From Calditerrivibrio nitroreducens DSM 19672 (GTDB taxonomy: Bacteria > Chrysiogenota > Deferribacteres > Deferribacterales > Calditerrivibrionaceae), in assembly GCF_000183405.1 (NCBI RefSeq), contig NC_014758.1, forward strand, positions 930,001 through 994,000: a DNA stretch of 64,000 nucleotides, given 5' to 3'. Below the pieces are notes generated by a model. That model was not told where the DNA came from, searched no databases, and worked only from the letters and a program-made list of their open reading frames with translations. Position numbers and translations under genes: made by a program. Positions 1 to 8,361 of the stretch are shown one piece after another. Positions within the stretch are counted from its first letter, which is position 1; each line of letters opens with the position of its first letter.

Positions 1-2
1 TT

Positions 3-155
3 ATGGTAATTGATGAAAAAATTGTTTACATCGGAAGTCATAACTACACAAACAGTGCTTTTTCTAAAAATAACGAAACTTCTGTAAAGATAATTTCTGA
101 CAAACTTGCAAAAGAGGCCATCAGCTATATTAAAAATATTAAAACCTATGATTAG
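3..155 (+). CDS. Phospholipase D-like protein, C-terminal fragment
   Basis: Only the last 50 codons are inside the window; the gene starts upstream of base 1, and the ATG at 3 is probably internal. The fragment reads VIDEKIVYIGSHNYTNSAFS followed by a conserved NNE. This matches the second half of a phospholipase D HKD motif, in which a D lies ahead of GSxNxxxxAxxxNxE. Such proteins include cardiolipin-synthase-like phosphodiesterases and Nuc-type endonucleases; the fragment cannot tell which. It ends 71 bases before the stop of the convergent proline dehydrogenase gene. The family call is fairly safe; specific function is not known. Confidence 0.7.
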   Translation: MVIDEKIVYIGSHNYTNSAFSKNNETSVKIISDKLAKEAISYIKNIKTYD

Positions 156-176
156 TAGAAAAATTATAAAAGATGA

Positions 177-206
177 GGTGGTTCAACTTTAGAAAGAAGA
201 ACCACC
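177..206 (-). terminator. Hairpin between convergent genes
   Basis: GGTGGTTC at 177-184 pairs perfectly with GAACCACC at 199-206, leaving a 14-base loop. Read on the minus strand the stem is followed by a T-rich stretch, so it most likely ends the proline catabolism operon. On the plus strand no T-run follows. The loop is longer than usual for an intrinsic terminator. Confidence 0.5.
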
Positions 207-225
207 CCATACTTGCTATTATGAA

Positions 226-1137
226 TTAATTGCTTCCGTGTATACCAAACAGTTGTCTTAGGGCATGACGGGCAATATTCGGATTTTCTTTCAATCTTCT
301 TCTGGAATATGGAAGCCAGTCTTTTCCAAAAGGGACGTACACTCTGAGTCTATGACCTGAATTGACTATTATTCTCCTTAACTCTTCATCCACCCCAAGA
401 AGCATCTGAAATTCATACTTATCTCTTGTCAAACCATATTTCTCTATTAATCTTGTAGCCTCAAAGACAAGTTTTTCATCATGGGTAGCTATCCCTACGT
501 ATGCCCCTTTCTGAAACATTTTCTCTAATATATATATAAAGCTCTGGTTTATTATGTATGGATCTTTGTAGGCGTGTACCCTTTTTTCGTTGTAAATCCC
601 TTTGCAAAGTCTGAAATTCATCGGGCCATCTGAAAGATTTTCCACATCTTTTGGAGTTCTCCTGAGGTATGCCTGCAAAACTACCCCAACATGTCCCTGA
701 TATTTACCCCTCAAACTTCTGTAAAAATCGATCGTATCGTTGGTGCAGGTTACATCTTCCATGTCTATCCTAACAAAATTTCCAAGTTGTTTTGCATGAT
801 CCACTATCTTAAGTATATTATTGAAAGCTACTTCTTTGTTTAGATTAAGTCCCATCTGGGTGGGTTTCAGAGAGAGATTGGCATCAAGACCCTCTTTTTT
901 GATTGTGTCAAGTATTTCTATACATCTTTCTCTGTAGTATTCTGCTTCATCAAGATTTTTGATGAATTCACCAAGTATATCTATGGTGGTCATAATCCCC
1001 TGGCTGTTTAACTCTTTTGTTACCCTTACCGCATCGTTTAATTCAGGTCCGGCAATATAACTTTTGGCAAATATTCCCACCAGAGGGCCGGGTATATGCA
1101 TAATACTTTTCGAAATTAAAAAATTTAGTAGTGACAT
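226..1137 (-). CDS. putA: Proline dehydrogenase (monofunctional PRODH)
   Basis: FAD-dependent oxidation of L-proline to pyrroline-5-carboxylate, the first step of proline catabolism. The 303-residue protein is a stand-alone PRODH barrel without the fused aldehyde dehydrogenase of large PutA. Visible landmarks include LKPTQMG (90-96), IDMED (124-128), QAYLRR (155-160), RLCKGIY (176-182), ATHD (217-220), EFQMLLG (242-248) and the C-terminal YxxRRxxE signature (Y277, R280, R281, E284) that contacts substrate in this family. The start has an AGGAG Shine-Dalgarno sequence. It lies 10 bases after the P5C dehydrogenase stop, so the two genes form one operon that oxidises proline to glutamate. Symbol prodh or putA are both used; the family call is secure. 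Confidence 0.93.
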   Translation of the reverse strand: MSLLNFLISKSIMHIPGPLVGIFAKSYIAGPELNDAVRVTKELNSQGIMTTIDILGEFIKNLDEAEYYRERCIEILDTIKKEGLDANLSLKPTQMGLNLNKEVAFNNILKIVDHAKQLGNFVRIDMEDVTCTNDTIDFYRSLRGKYQGHVGVVLQAYLRRTPKDVENLSDGPMNFRLCKGIYNEKRVHAYKDPYIINQSFIYILEKMFQKGAYVGIATHDEKLVFEATRLIEKYGLTRDKYEFQMLLGVDEELRRIIVNSGHRLRVYVPFGKDWLPYSRRRLKENPNIARHALRQLFGIHGSN

Positions 1138-1147
1138 AAAAAATCTC

Positions 1148-2788
1148 CTATTTATCGAGCATAAAAGGGTAGCCTATTTCATCCGGAGCTATGAAATTCT
1201 CTTTTACAGCCCTTGTGGATACCCATCTGTAAAGATTTAAAATACTTCCGGCTTTGTCGTTTGTTCCTGATGCTCTACCACCACCAAATGGCTGCTGCCC
1301 CACAACTGCACCTGTGGGTTTATCATTAATATAGAAGTTTCCTGCTGCAAATTCAAGTTTTTCCATCATCATTGATATTACTTTTCTATCGTTTGCAAAG
1401 ATTGCACCGGTGAGGGCGTAAGGGGATGTTCTGTCACAAATCTCAAGGGTTTCCTCAAATTTTTCATCGTCATACACATATATAGTAAGAACCGGTCCAA
1501 AGATCTCCTCTTCCATAGTTTTAAAATGTGGATCTTTTGCGAGAATTACAGTTGGTTCGATGAAATAACCAATTGATTTGTCGTATTTTCCACCGAATAT
1601 TATCTCTGCATCTTTTGAATTTTTTGCGTAGTCAATGTATTCAGTTATACTTTCGAATGCAGATTCATCGATGACGGCATTTATTAAATTTGTAAAATCC
1701 TCCACATCACCCATTTTAAGATTTTTTAGCTCTGCCTCCATGATCTCCCATGTTTTACCCCATATCGATCTTGGGATATATGCCCTTGATGCAGCGGAAC
1801 ATTTCTGACCCTGATATTCAAATGCCCCTCTGACAAGAGCTACCACCAATTTTTTGATATCCGCAGAGGAATGGGCGAATACAAAGTCTTTCCCTCCTGT
1901 TTCACCTACTATTCTTGGGTAGTTTGTATATTTGGCGATGTTTGCCCCCACATCTTTCCACATCTTCTGGAATACAGCAGTGCTGCCTGTGAAATGGATT
2001 CCAGCCATAAGTGGGTGTTTGATGCATATATCCCCCACAATCGATGCGGAACCAGGTATAAAGTTTATTACTCCATCCGGAAGTCCAGCTTCCTGAAGTA
2101 TCTTCATGATGAAATAGGGTGCATAAATTGCTGATGATGCGGGTTTCCACAGAACCACATTTCCCATAATTGCCGGTGATGTTGGTAAATTGCCACCTAT
2201 GGCTGTGAAGTTGAATGGTGTGACGGCAAATATAAACCCTTCAAGTGGTCTTTGCTGAGTGTAGTTCCATGTCCCTTTTGGACTATAAAGGGGTTGTTCT
2301 TTATATATCTGCTGGGCATAGTAGCTGTTGAATCTCCAGAAATCTATCAGTTCACATGCGGAGTCTATCTCTGCCTGATAGGCATTTTTGCTTATGGAAA
2401 GCATTGTGGCGGCATTCAGAAGGTATCTATATTTTGTGGATAACAGATCAGCAGCTTTTAAGAATATGGATATCCTTTCTTCATACCTTAATTTTTGCCA
2501 TTCTTTCCATGCTTTTTGGGACTCTTCTATAGCAAGAAGTACCTCTTTTTCCCCTGCTTTGTGATATTCGGCTAAAACATGACCGTGGTTGTGTGGGCAT
2601 ACAATCTTGCCTTTATCACCCGTTCTTATCTCTTTGCCCCCTATGATCAAAGGTATATCGATAACCTGCGATTTGAGATCTTTTAATGCATTTTTTAAAA
2701 GATCCCTCTCTTTTGTGCCTGGGGCATAAGAGTATTGGGCTTCATTCTGGGGATATGGTACGTTGACTATTGCGTTATTGTAGTTCAT
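1148..2788 (-). CDS. pruA: L-glutamate gamma-semialdehyde (P5C) dehydrogenase
   Basis: NAD(P)-dependent oxidation of glutamate semialdehyde to glutamate, the second step of proline catabolism. The 546 residues fit the long P5C dehydrogenase class (ALDH4-like). Aldehyde dehydrogenase landmarks: PFNF at 191-194, the general base E296 in ETGGKDF, the Rossmann-type GST near 268-270, and the catalytic cysteine C330 in GQKCSAASRAYIP. A C-terminal segment around VGQQPFGGGRASGTNDKAG forms the anchor loop typical of the class. AGAGGTGA precedes the ATG. It is the first gene of the operon, reading from the promoter at 2821-2849, and is followed by proline dehydrogenase. Confidence 0.95.
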   Translation of the reverse strand: MNYNNAIVNVPYPQNEAQYSYAPGTKERDLLKNALKDLKSQVIDIPLIIGGKEIRTGDKGKIVCPHNHGHVLAEYHKAGEKEVLLAIEESQKAWKEWQKLRYEERISIFLKAADLLSTKYRYLLNAATMLSISKNAYQAEIDSACELIDFWRFNSYYAQQIYKEQPLYSPKGTWNYTQQRPLEGFIFAVTPFNFTAIGGNLPTSPAIMGNVVLWKPASSAIYAPYFIMKILQEAGLPDGVINFIPGSASIVGDICIKHPLMAGIHFTGSTAVFQKMWKDVGANIAKYTNYPRIVGETGGKDFVFAHSSADIKKLVVALVRGAFEYQGQKCSAASRAYIPRSIWGKTWEIMEAELKNLKMGDVEDFTNLINAVIDESAFESITEYIDYAKNSKDAEIIFGGKYDKSIGYFIEPTVILAKDPHFKTMEEEIFGPVLTIYVYDDEKFEETLEICDRTSPYALTGAIFANDRKVISMMMEKLEFAAGNFYINDKPTGAVVGQQPFGGGRASGTNDKAGSILNLYRWVSTRAVKENFIAPDEIGYPFMLDK

Positions 2789-2820
2789 AGGTCACCTCTT
2801 GTTCAATGTTTTGTAATCTA

Positions 2821-2849
2821 ATTATATGTTCAAAAAATTGAACAGTCAA
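2821..2849 (-). promoter_or_regulatory. Promoter of the proline catabolism operon with palindromic spacer
   Basis: On the minus strand TTGACT (2849-2844) and a perfect TATAAT (2826-2821) are 17 bases apart. The spacer is almost wholly occupied by the palindrome TGTTCAA-AAAA-TTGAACA (2827-2844, plus-strand reading). Its position over the RNA polymerase contact region suggests a repressor operator; the regulator is not identified. Confidence 0.75.
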
Positions 2850-2890
2850 GTGAAATTTAGTTAAATTTTTTGTCATATTTTTTAACACGC

Positions 2891-2919
2891 TTGACTAATT
2901 CACATTTGTTAAGTATAAA
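2891..2919 (+). promoter_or_regulatory. Sigma70-type promoter of the carboxynorspermidine genes
   Basis: TTGACT (2891-2896), a 17-base spacer, then TATAAA (2914-2919), about 30 bases before the start codon at 2950, which has GAGGTGA as ribosome binding site. It is back to back with the proline operon promoter. Confidence 0.7.
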
Positions 2920-2949
2920 CAAATTATAAAAATTTTTACGAGGTGAAAG

Positions 2950-4167
2950 ATGGCTAAGGTTTTAATAATTGGGGCTGGCGGCGTTGGTAATGTGGTTGCC
3001 AAAAAATGTGCGATGAATTCTGATGTTTTTACCGACATACTGCTTGCCAGTAGAACTATAGAAAAGTGCAACAAGATCAGAGATGAGATAAAAAAGTATA
3101 TCGGTGTGGACATACAGACTGCTCAGGTGGATGCGGATAATGTTTCTGAGTTAGTTTCCTTGTTTAATAAGTTTAAACCTGACGTTGTCATCAATGTGGC
3201 ACTTCCTTATCAGGATTTAACCATCATGGATGCCTGCCTTGAGGCAGGGGTAAACTACCTTGATACTGCAAATTATGAGCCAAAGGATACGGCAAAGTTT
3301 GAATACAAATGGCAGTGGGCATATCAGGATAAGTTTAAAGAGGCGGGGTTGATGGCAGTGCTTGGATGTGGATTTGATCCGGGTGTAACCGGTGTATTTA
3401 CTGCATATGCATTGAAGCATATATACGATGAGATTTATCAAATAGATATATTAGACTGCAATGCTGGAAATCATGGCTACCCATTTGCCACCAATTTCAA
3501 TCCCGAGATAAATATCAGGGAGGTTACTCAGGTTGTACGCCATTGGGACAATGGGAAGTGGGTGGAAACCCCCCCAATAATTGAAGAGGGATCAGTGCAT
3601 TTTACATTCAATTATCCTCAAATAGGACCAAGGGAAAGTTATCTCCTTTATCATGAGGAATTGGAGTCTCTTGCTAAAAACGTAAAAGGTATTAAAAAGA
3701 TCCGTTTCTGGATGACTTTTTCAGAAAATTATCTTACTCACCTAAAGGTTTTAAGAAATGTGGGGATGACGAGGATAGATGAGGTGGATTATAAGGGATG
3801 TAAAGTGGTTCCGATGGAGTTTTTGAGGTATCTGCTGCCGGATCCGGCTTCTCTTGCCGAAAGATATACCGGCCTTACGAATATAGGGAATATCTTTGAT
3901 GGCGTTAAGGATGGAAAAAGGTTTAAAAAATATATCTACAATGTTTGTGATCATGCTGAATGTTACAAAGAGGTGCAGTCTCAGGCAATATCCTATACCA
4001 CAGGTGTTCCTGCTATGATTGGTGCTATGATGATGGTAAAAGGGATCTGGGCAAAACCTGGTGTGTACAATGTTGAAGAGCTTGATCCGGATGAGTTTAT
4101 GAATCAGCTAAACAAACAGGGGCTTCCCTGGGTTGTTGAAGATTTTAATGGTGAGTTGCCAGAGTGA
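2950..4167 (+). CDS. Carboxynorspermidine synthase (saccharopine dehydrogenase family)
   Basis: NADPH-dependent condensation of aspartate semialdehyde with a diamine, giving carboxy(nor)spermidine, the first step of the alternative polyamine route. The 405-residue protein begins with a Rossmann nucleotide-binding motif GAGGVG (8-13) and carries saccharopine dehydrogenase-family features such as the segment NVALPYQDLTIMDACLEAGV and the loop CGFDPGVTGVF. Function rests on the four-base overlap with a clear carboxynorspermidine decarboxylase gene, the standard pairing for this pathway; by itself the sequence could also be read as a generic saccharopine dehydrogenase. GAGGTGA ribosome binding site precedes the ATG. 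Confidence 0.88.
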   Translation: MAKVLIIGAGGVGNVVAKKCAMNSDVFTDILLASRTIEKCNKIRDEIKKYIGVDIQTAQVDADNVSELVSLFNKFKPDVVINVALPYQDLTIMDACLEAGVNYLDTANYEPKDTAKFEYKWQWAYQDKFKEAGLMAVLGCGFDPGVTGVFTAYALKHIYDEIYQIDILDCNAGNHGYPFATNFNPEINIREVTQVVRHWDNGKWVETPPIIEEGSVHFTFNYPQIGPRESYLLYHEELESLAKNVKGIKKIRFWMTFSENYLTHLKVLRNVGMTRIDEVDYKGCKVVPMEFLRYLLPDPASLAERYTGLTNIGNIFDGVKDGKRFKKYIYNVCDHAECYKEVQSQAISYTTGVPAMIGAMMMVKGIWAKPGVYNVEELDPDEFMNQLNKQGLPWVVEDFNGELPE

Positions 4168-5348
4168 AAGATCCGAGAGAGTATTTGCCCATATTAGAAA
4201 AATATTTTCCCCGTGCCATCACAGATCAGGTGGAATCGCCCAGTTATTTGATCAGTGAAGATCTCATAGAGGAAAATTGTAAGATACTTCATAGTATTAA
4301 AGAAAGAACTGGAGCAAGGATACTTCTGGCACTCAAAGCATTTGCTCTTCCGGAGGTGTTTCCTATAATTGGGAAATATCTTGACGGTGTGTGTGCCAGC
4401 GGTCCTTACGAGGCAAGGCTTGGTAGAGAAGAGTTTGGGAAAGAGGTACATACATTTTCCCCTGCCTATACCGACGAAACGATAAAAGATGTCATTGCCA
4501 CCAGTGATCATGTTGTGTTTAATTCCCTCAACCAGTTTTATAAATATAGAGATTTGGTAAAAGATGCCGGCAAAGAGATCGGTTTGAGGGTAAATCCTGG
4601 CTATTCTGAGGTTGAGATCCCTCTGTACGACCCCTGTCAGGTTGGTTCAAGATTTGGTGTTTTAAGTGATGACATTAAAAATGCTGACCTTGAATCCCTT
4701 GATGGGTTGCATTTTCATGCCATGTGCCAGCAAAATGCTGATGTGTTGGAAAAGATCGTTGTGTCGTTTAAAAAACGTTTTGATGATGTTATAAAAAAGG
4801 TAAAATGGGTAAATTTTGGTGGTGGACATCATATTACAAGGGATGGTTACGATAGGGAAAAACTTGTAAGTATAATAAAAAATTTTTATAGTGATTATCC
4901 TAATATACAAAAAATCTACCTGGAACCTGGGGAGGCTGTGGTTTTCAACGCCGGTGTATTGGTATCAACAGTACTTGATATCATAAAGAATGGTATGGAG
5001 ATTGCGATACTTGATACTTCCGCCGAAAATCATATGCCGGATGTTCTGGCTATGCCTTATCGCCCGGAGATTTTTGGTTCTGGTTTAGTCGGTGAAAATC
5101 CATATACCTATAGATTGGGTGGAGTAACCTGTCTTGCGGGTGATGTGATTGGGGATTATTCTTTTAAAAATCCTTTAAAAGTAGGTGATAGGCTTGTATT
5201 TACAGATATGGCCCTGTATTCATTTGTGAAAAATACAATGTTTAATGGTATTCATCTGCCATCTCTTGTTGTGTTTAATTTAAAAAACGGTAAACTAAAG
5301 GTGGTAAGAAGATTCGGTTATCATGATTACAAGGGTAGGGTAAGCTAA
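4164..5348 (+). CDS. nspC: Carboxynorspermidine/carboxyspermidine decarboxylase
   Basis: PLP-dependent decarboxylase of the alanine racemase/ornithine decarboxylase fold, which completes (nor)spermidine synthesis. The PLP lysine is K58 in LLALKAFAL; CQVGSRFGV, LHFHAMCQ, NFGGGHH and YLEPGEAVV are characteristic of NspC and distinguish it from diaminopimelate decarboxylase. Length 394 is normal. It starts with GTG whose last two bases begin the upstream TGA stop (GTGA overlap), so it is translationally coupled to the synthase. Whether the main product is spermidine or norspermidine cannot be told from sequence. Confidence 0.92.
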   Translation: MKDPREYLPILEKYFPRAITDQVESPSYLISEDLIEENCKILHSIKERTGARILLALKAFALPEVFPIIGKYLDGVCASGPYEARLGREEFGKEVHTFSPAYTDETIKDVIATSDHVVFNSLNQFYKYRDLVKDAGKEIGLRVNPGYSEVEIPLYDPCQVGSRFGVLSDDIKNADLESLDGLHFHAMCQQNADVLEKIVVSFKKRFDDVIKKVKWVNFGGGHHITRDGYDREKLVSIIKNFYSDYPNIQKIYLEPGEAVVFNAGVLVSTVLDIIKNGMEIAILDTSAENHMPDVLAMPYRPEIFGSGLVGENPYTYRLGGVTCLAGDVIGDYSFKNPLKVGDRLVFTDMALYSFVKNTMFNGIHLPSLVVFNLKNGKLKVVRRFGYHDYKGRVS

Positions 5349-5371
5349 AGATACCAAATCTGTTTCTACTG

Positions 5372-5393
5372 TGGTGGATTAAAAGATCCACCA
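5372..5393 (+). terminator. Hairpin after nspC
   Basis: TGGTGGAT (5372-5379) pairs with ATCCACCA (5386-5393) around a six-base loop, 24 bases past the nspC stop. It is followed by A/T-rich sequence but no clean T-run, so it may be a weak terminator or a transcript-stabilising hairpin. Confidence 0.5.
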
Positions 5394-5516
5394 TATTCAA
5401 AACTTTATCTGTAGTATTAGGGAATATATTTCTGGCATTATCCCATTTTTATGATTTAATCGTGTATTTTAAATAAGTTATGCTTGTAAAAGCCTCCAGA
5501 ATAAGTAAGAGAAAAC

Positions 5517-5614
5517 TAGGGGGCAGACCTGTGTGTCTGCCCTGATGAGGCATCCATGGGCAAATACTTAAATAGGGCAAATAGATAGATAAGCCCCTAC
5601 ATATGGTTTAGGGG
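5517..5614. repeat. Dispersed intergenic hairpin repeat, copy 1
   Basis: In the 366 bases between nspC and tRNA-Asn there is no credible gene. The stretch holds a perfect eight-base stem, GGGCAGAC (5521-5528) with GTCTGCCC (5535-5542) around CTGTGT, and then CCCCTA (5594-5599) facing TAGGGG (5609-5614). Both parts recur, in the same order, at 30971-31068. This looks like a REP/MITE-like family rather than a chance hairpin. Confidence 0.75.
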
Positions 5615-5670
5615 TATAAAAAATTAAGTGAAGTCAGGATACAACTGATTTCATTAGTATGTTTAAACAT

Positions 5671-5706
5671 AAAAAAAAGGGTAGAACTACTTTAAAAGTC
5701 CTACCC
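5671..5706 (-). terminator. Terminator of tRNA-Asn
   Basis: On the minus strand, GGGTAG (5706-5701) pairs with CTACCC (5684-5679), followed by eight T residues (5678-5671). It lies nine bases beyond the 3' end of the tRNA and is a classical intrinsic terminator. Confidence 0.85.
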
Positions 5707-5714
5707 TGTATAAA

Positions 5715-5787
5715 CTCCCCGAGACGGACTCGAACCGCCAACCTAGTGGTTAACAGCCACCCGCTCTGCCGATTGAGCTATCGGGGA
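5715..5787 (-). tRNA. tRNA-Asn (anticodon GTT)
   Basis: A 73-nucleotide cloverleaf on the minus strand. The seven-base acceptor stem TCCCCGA/TCGGGGA is perfect, the D arm is GCTCAATCGGCAGAGC, the anticodon loop is CTGTTAA (anticodon GTT), and the T loop is TTCGAGT. Discriminator base is G; CCA is not encoded. The gene stands alone with its own promoter and terminator. A 62-codon plus-strand reading frame over it is an artefact. Confidence 0.97.
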
Positions 5788-5806
5788 TCATCAACTGCGG
5801 ATGTGT

Positions 5807-5835
5807 CTTATAACAAGCTTTTTGTAGGATGTCAA
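5807..5835 (-). promoter_or_regulatory. Promoter of tRNA-Asn
   Basis: Minus-strand TTGACA (5835-5830), 17-base spacer, TATAAG (5812-5807). A start near 5800 would give a short 5' leader before the mature tRNA end at 5787. Confidence 0.8.
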
Positions 5836-5968
5836 GAAAAAAATTAAAAAAGTAGTGTAATAACCTGGTTTATGTAAAATAGTTATTATTTATTAATTAT
5901 TTATATATAATATGATAGCACACAACCCTTCACCCTAAAAGTAAGAGGATACCAGAAAAATGAAGATA

Positions 5969-5996
5969 TTGCTATTTGTGAAAATAATGATATAAT
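5969..5996 (+). promoter_or_regulatory. Probable promoter of the Gate-domain protein gene
   Basis: TTGCTA (5969-5974), 16-base spacer, perfect TATAAT (5991-5996), 33 bases upstream of the ATG at 6029. The rest of 5836-6028 is A/T-rich with no gene seen. Confidence 0.55.
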
Positions 5997-6028
5997 TAGG
6001 TCGAAAATGATTTTTTTTGAGGTTATGA

Positions 6029-6961
6029 ATGTTTATAGATCTCATCTTGAAGTCAGGTAAAAGTGCCATTGATCTTTGCTTTTATGTATTGCTACCAATT
6101 ATGGTGGTGATGATGTCTTTTATGAGATTGCTGGAGGCTAAGAGGGTTTTGGAGTTTGTTTCAAGGGTATTCTATCCAGTACTTAAAATATTTGGTATGC
6201 CAGGTCTTGGAATTTTTGCTGCTTTGCAAATTTTATTGGTGAGTTTTGCAGCTCCCATTGCTACTCTTACTATAATGGAGAAAAAGAGGGTCTCCGAAAG
6301 GGAGATTGCCGCATCCCTTGCCATGATATTCACCATGTCTCAGGCTAACGCTACCTTTCCACTTATCGTTTACGGGCTTAATTTTAAATTGATCTTGTTC
6401 ACCTCCATTATAGGTGGTGTTGTTGCCTCTGCACTAACTTTCTATTATTTTGGGAAAAATTTATCATATGGGGATGTTGTTCATGGAGATATAAATGAAA
6501 AGCCAACGGATAAAAGTATATTATCAATTCTTCTTGATGGTGGTAACGAAGCAGTTAATCTTATTATTAAATCTATTCCCCTTATACTTCTTGCTATTTT
6601 CTTCGTAAATGTTTTGAAAGCTATCCATCTTATAGAATGGTTGGAGAAATTTTTTAATCCATTAATATCGATTTTTGGTGTTAATCCTTCAGTAACACTT
6701 CCTGTAATAACGAAGTTTTTAGCTGGTGGTACAGCTATGATGGCGGTGACAATTGATCTTATTAAATCTGGAATTATGACTGCAAAGGATTTAAATCTAA
6801 TAGCTGGTTTTGTTATAAACCCTTTTGATGTTGTGGGGGTTATGGTACTCTGCTCTGCAGGTGATGCCACCAAAAAGGTATTGAGACATGCTGCTCTGGG
6901 TGCTACGGTTGGGATTATGGTTAAAGGTGTCCTTCATTATCTACTTTTTTCTTTGATGTAG
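6029..6961 (+). CDS. Gate (nucleoside recognition) domain membrane protein
   Basis: A 310-residue polytopic inner membrane protein. Two halves each resemble the Gate/nucleoside-recognition domain found in nucleoside transporters and spore maturation proteins SpmA/SpmB: conserved small-residue segments such as FPLIVYGLNF after SQANAT in the first half and VTLPVITKFLAGGTAMM in the second. About eight hydrophobic segments can be seen. GAGG precedes the ATG. The substrate is unknown; the family is often annotated as nucleoside recognition but is broad. It is monocistronic, with its own promoter. Confidence 0.72.
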   Translation: MFIDLILKSGKSAIDLCFYVLLPIMVVMMSFMRLLEAKRVLEFVSRVFYPVLKIFGMPGLGIFAALQILLVSFAAPIATLTIMEKKRVSEREIAASLAMIFTMSQANATFPLIVYGLNFKLILFTSIIGGVVASALTFYYFGKNLSYGDVVHGDINEKPTDKSILSILLDGGNEAVNLIIKSIPLILLAIFFVNVLKAIHLIEWLEKFFNPLISIFGVNPSVTLPVITKFLAGGTAMMAVTIDLIKSGIMTAKDLNLIAGFVINPFDVVGVMVLCSAGDATKKVLRHAALGATVGIMVKGVLHYLLFSLM

Positions 6962-6988
6962 TGCTTCCAGTATTAGGTTAAATATTAT

Positions 6989-7017
6989 TTGACATTTTGC
7001 CGAAATCTTGTTAAAGG
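6989..7017 (+). promoter_or_regulatory. Possible promoter upstream of the first paaK
   Basis: A perfect TTGACA (6989-6994) with only a weak -10 candidate 17 bases on (TAAAGG, 7012-7017). It lies 31 bases before the ATG at 7048. Given as a candidate because an operon must start here. Confidence 0.35.
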
Positions 7018-7047
7018 ATATTAAATTTTTTTTAGTGGGGTTGTGTT

Positions 7048-8349
7048 ATGATATGGAACGAAGAATTTGAAACTCTTCCAAGGGAGGCTTTAGAGGCTCT
7101 TCAATTGAAAAGATTAAAAGCTACACTTGAAAGAGTGTATGCTACAGTCCCTTTTTATAAGAAAAAATTTGATGAAGTGGGGTTTCATCCGGATAAATTG
7201 AAACAGCTGTCGGATTTAAAATATGTACCTTTTACCACGAAACAGGATCTCAGGGATAATTACCCTTTTGGTCTTTTTGCCGTACCAAGGGATCAGGTGG
7301 TTAGGGTGCATGCTTCGAGTGGTACAACTGGAAAGCCAACCGTCGTTGGGTATACTAAAAGGGATATCTCCACTTGGGCGGAGCTTATGGCACGTACCTT
7401 TACTGCTGCAGGTGTGAAAAAAGGTGATATACTGCAAAATGCTTATGGATATGGACTATTTACAGGCGGACTCGGAGCTCATTATGGTGCTGAAATGATA
7501 GGGGCAACCGTAATTCCCATATCCGGAGGTAATTCTAAGAGACAGGTAATGTTGATGAAAGATTTTGGGTCCAATGCGATTTCATGTACTCCATCATACG
7601 CACTTAATCTGTATGAAGCTGCTCTTGAAGAAGGGATAAATGTAAAGGAACTTCCGTTGAGGGTTGGTATATTTGGTGCTGAACCCTGGACAAACGAGAT
7701 GAGGAGGGAGATTGAGGAGAAATGGGGTATAGATGCCATAGATATTTACGGTCTGAGTGAAGTTATTGGGCCCGGTGTGTCATTTGAATGTATAGAAGCC
7801 AAATCCGGCTTGCATATAAATGAAGATCACTTTCTGGTGGAGGTTATAGATCCAGACACAGGGGAACCATTACCATATGGTGAAAAAGGGGAGATCGTTT
7901 TTACCAGCCTTACCAAGGAGGCTTTGCCTGTCATTAGATATAGGACAAGAGATATATCAAGGATCATAAAGGAGCCATGCATCTGTGGTAGAACATTTGT
8001 CAGGATGGAAAAGGTTACCGGTAGAACGGATGACATGCTGATAATTAGAGGTGTAAACCTATTCCCATCCCAGATAGAATCTATTCTTATTGAAACCAAG
8101 GGGGTTTTACCACATTATCAAATTATTGTGGATAGAGTTAATAATCTTGATCAACTGGAGGTTTTGGTTGAGGTGAGTGAGGAGTTTTTCTCTGATGAAA
8201 TAAAAGTGCTTCAAAACCTTGAGCAGACAATTGAGAAAAATATTAAAGACCTGATCGGGATTACATGTAAGGTAAGACTTGTGGAGCCGAAAACTATAGA
8301 AAGAAGCGAAGGCAAAGCTAAAAGAGTAATTGATAAAAGAAAACTATAA
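7048..8349 (+). CDS. paaK: Phenylacetate-CoA ligase, copy 1
   Basis: AMP-forming CoA ligase that activates phenylacetate or a related aryl acid. 433 residues. The P-loop-like adenylation motif is SSGTTGKPT (S90-T98), followed by [10 protein letters not shown] for adenylate binding, the hinge segment YRTRDISRI, and the C-terminal AMP-binding extension ending in [13 protein letters not shown], which carries the family's catalytic lysine. A Cys pair in EPCICGRTF is typical of PaaK. It is followed after 12 bases by an ACT protein. A second 433-residue PaaK closes the ABC cluster at 14313. In anaerobes these enzymes also act in indoleacetate or phenylacetate formation from amino acids, so the direction is open. 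Confidence 0.9.
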   Translation: MIWNEEFETLPREALEALQLKRLKATLERVYATVPFYKKKFDEVGFHPDKLKQLSDLKYVPFTTKQDLRDNYPFGLFAVPRDQVVRVHASSGTTGKPTVVGYTKRDISTWAELMARTFTAAGVKKGDILQNAYGYGLFTGGLGAHYGAEMIGATVIPISGGNSKRQVMLMKDFGSNAISCTPSYALNLYEAALEEGINVKELPLRVGIFGAEPWTNEMRREIEEKWGIDAIDIYGLSEVIGPGVSFECIEAKSGLHINEDHFLVEVIDPDTGEPLPYGEKGEIVFTSLTKEALPVIRYRTRDISRIIKEPCICGRTFVRMEKVTGRTDDMLIIRGVNLFPSQIESILIETKGVLPHYQIIVDRVNNLDQLEVLVEVSEEFFSDEIKVLQNLEQTIEKNIKDLIGITCKVRLVEPKTIERSEGKAKRVIDKRKL

Positions 8350-8361
8350 TAGGGGGTTTAT

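Noticed and set aside
5659-5847. 62-codon plus-strand frame over the tRNA
   Set aside because: It covers the tRNA-Asn gene and its terminator; the RNA structure explains the sequence.
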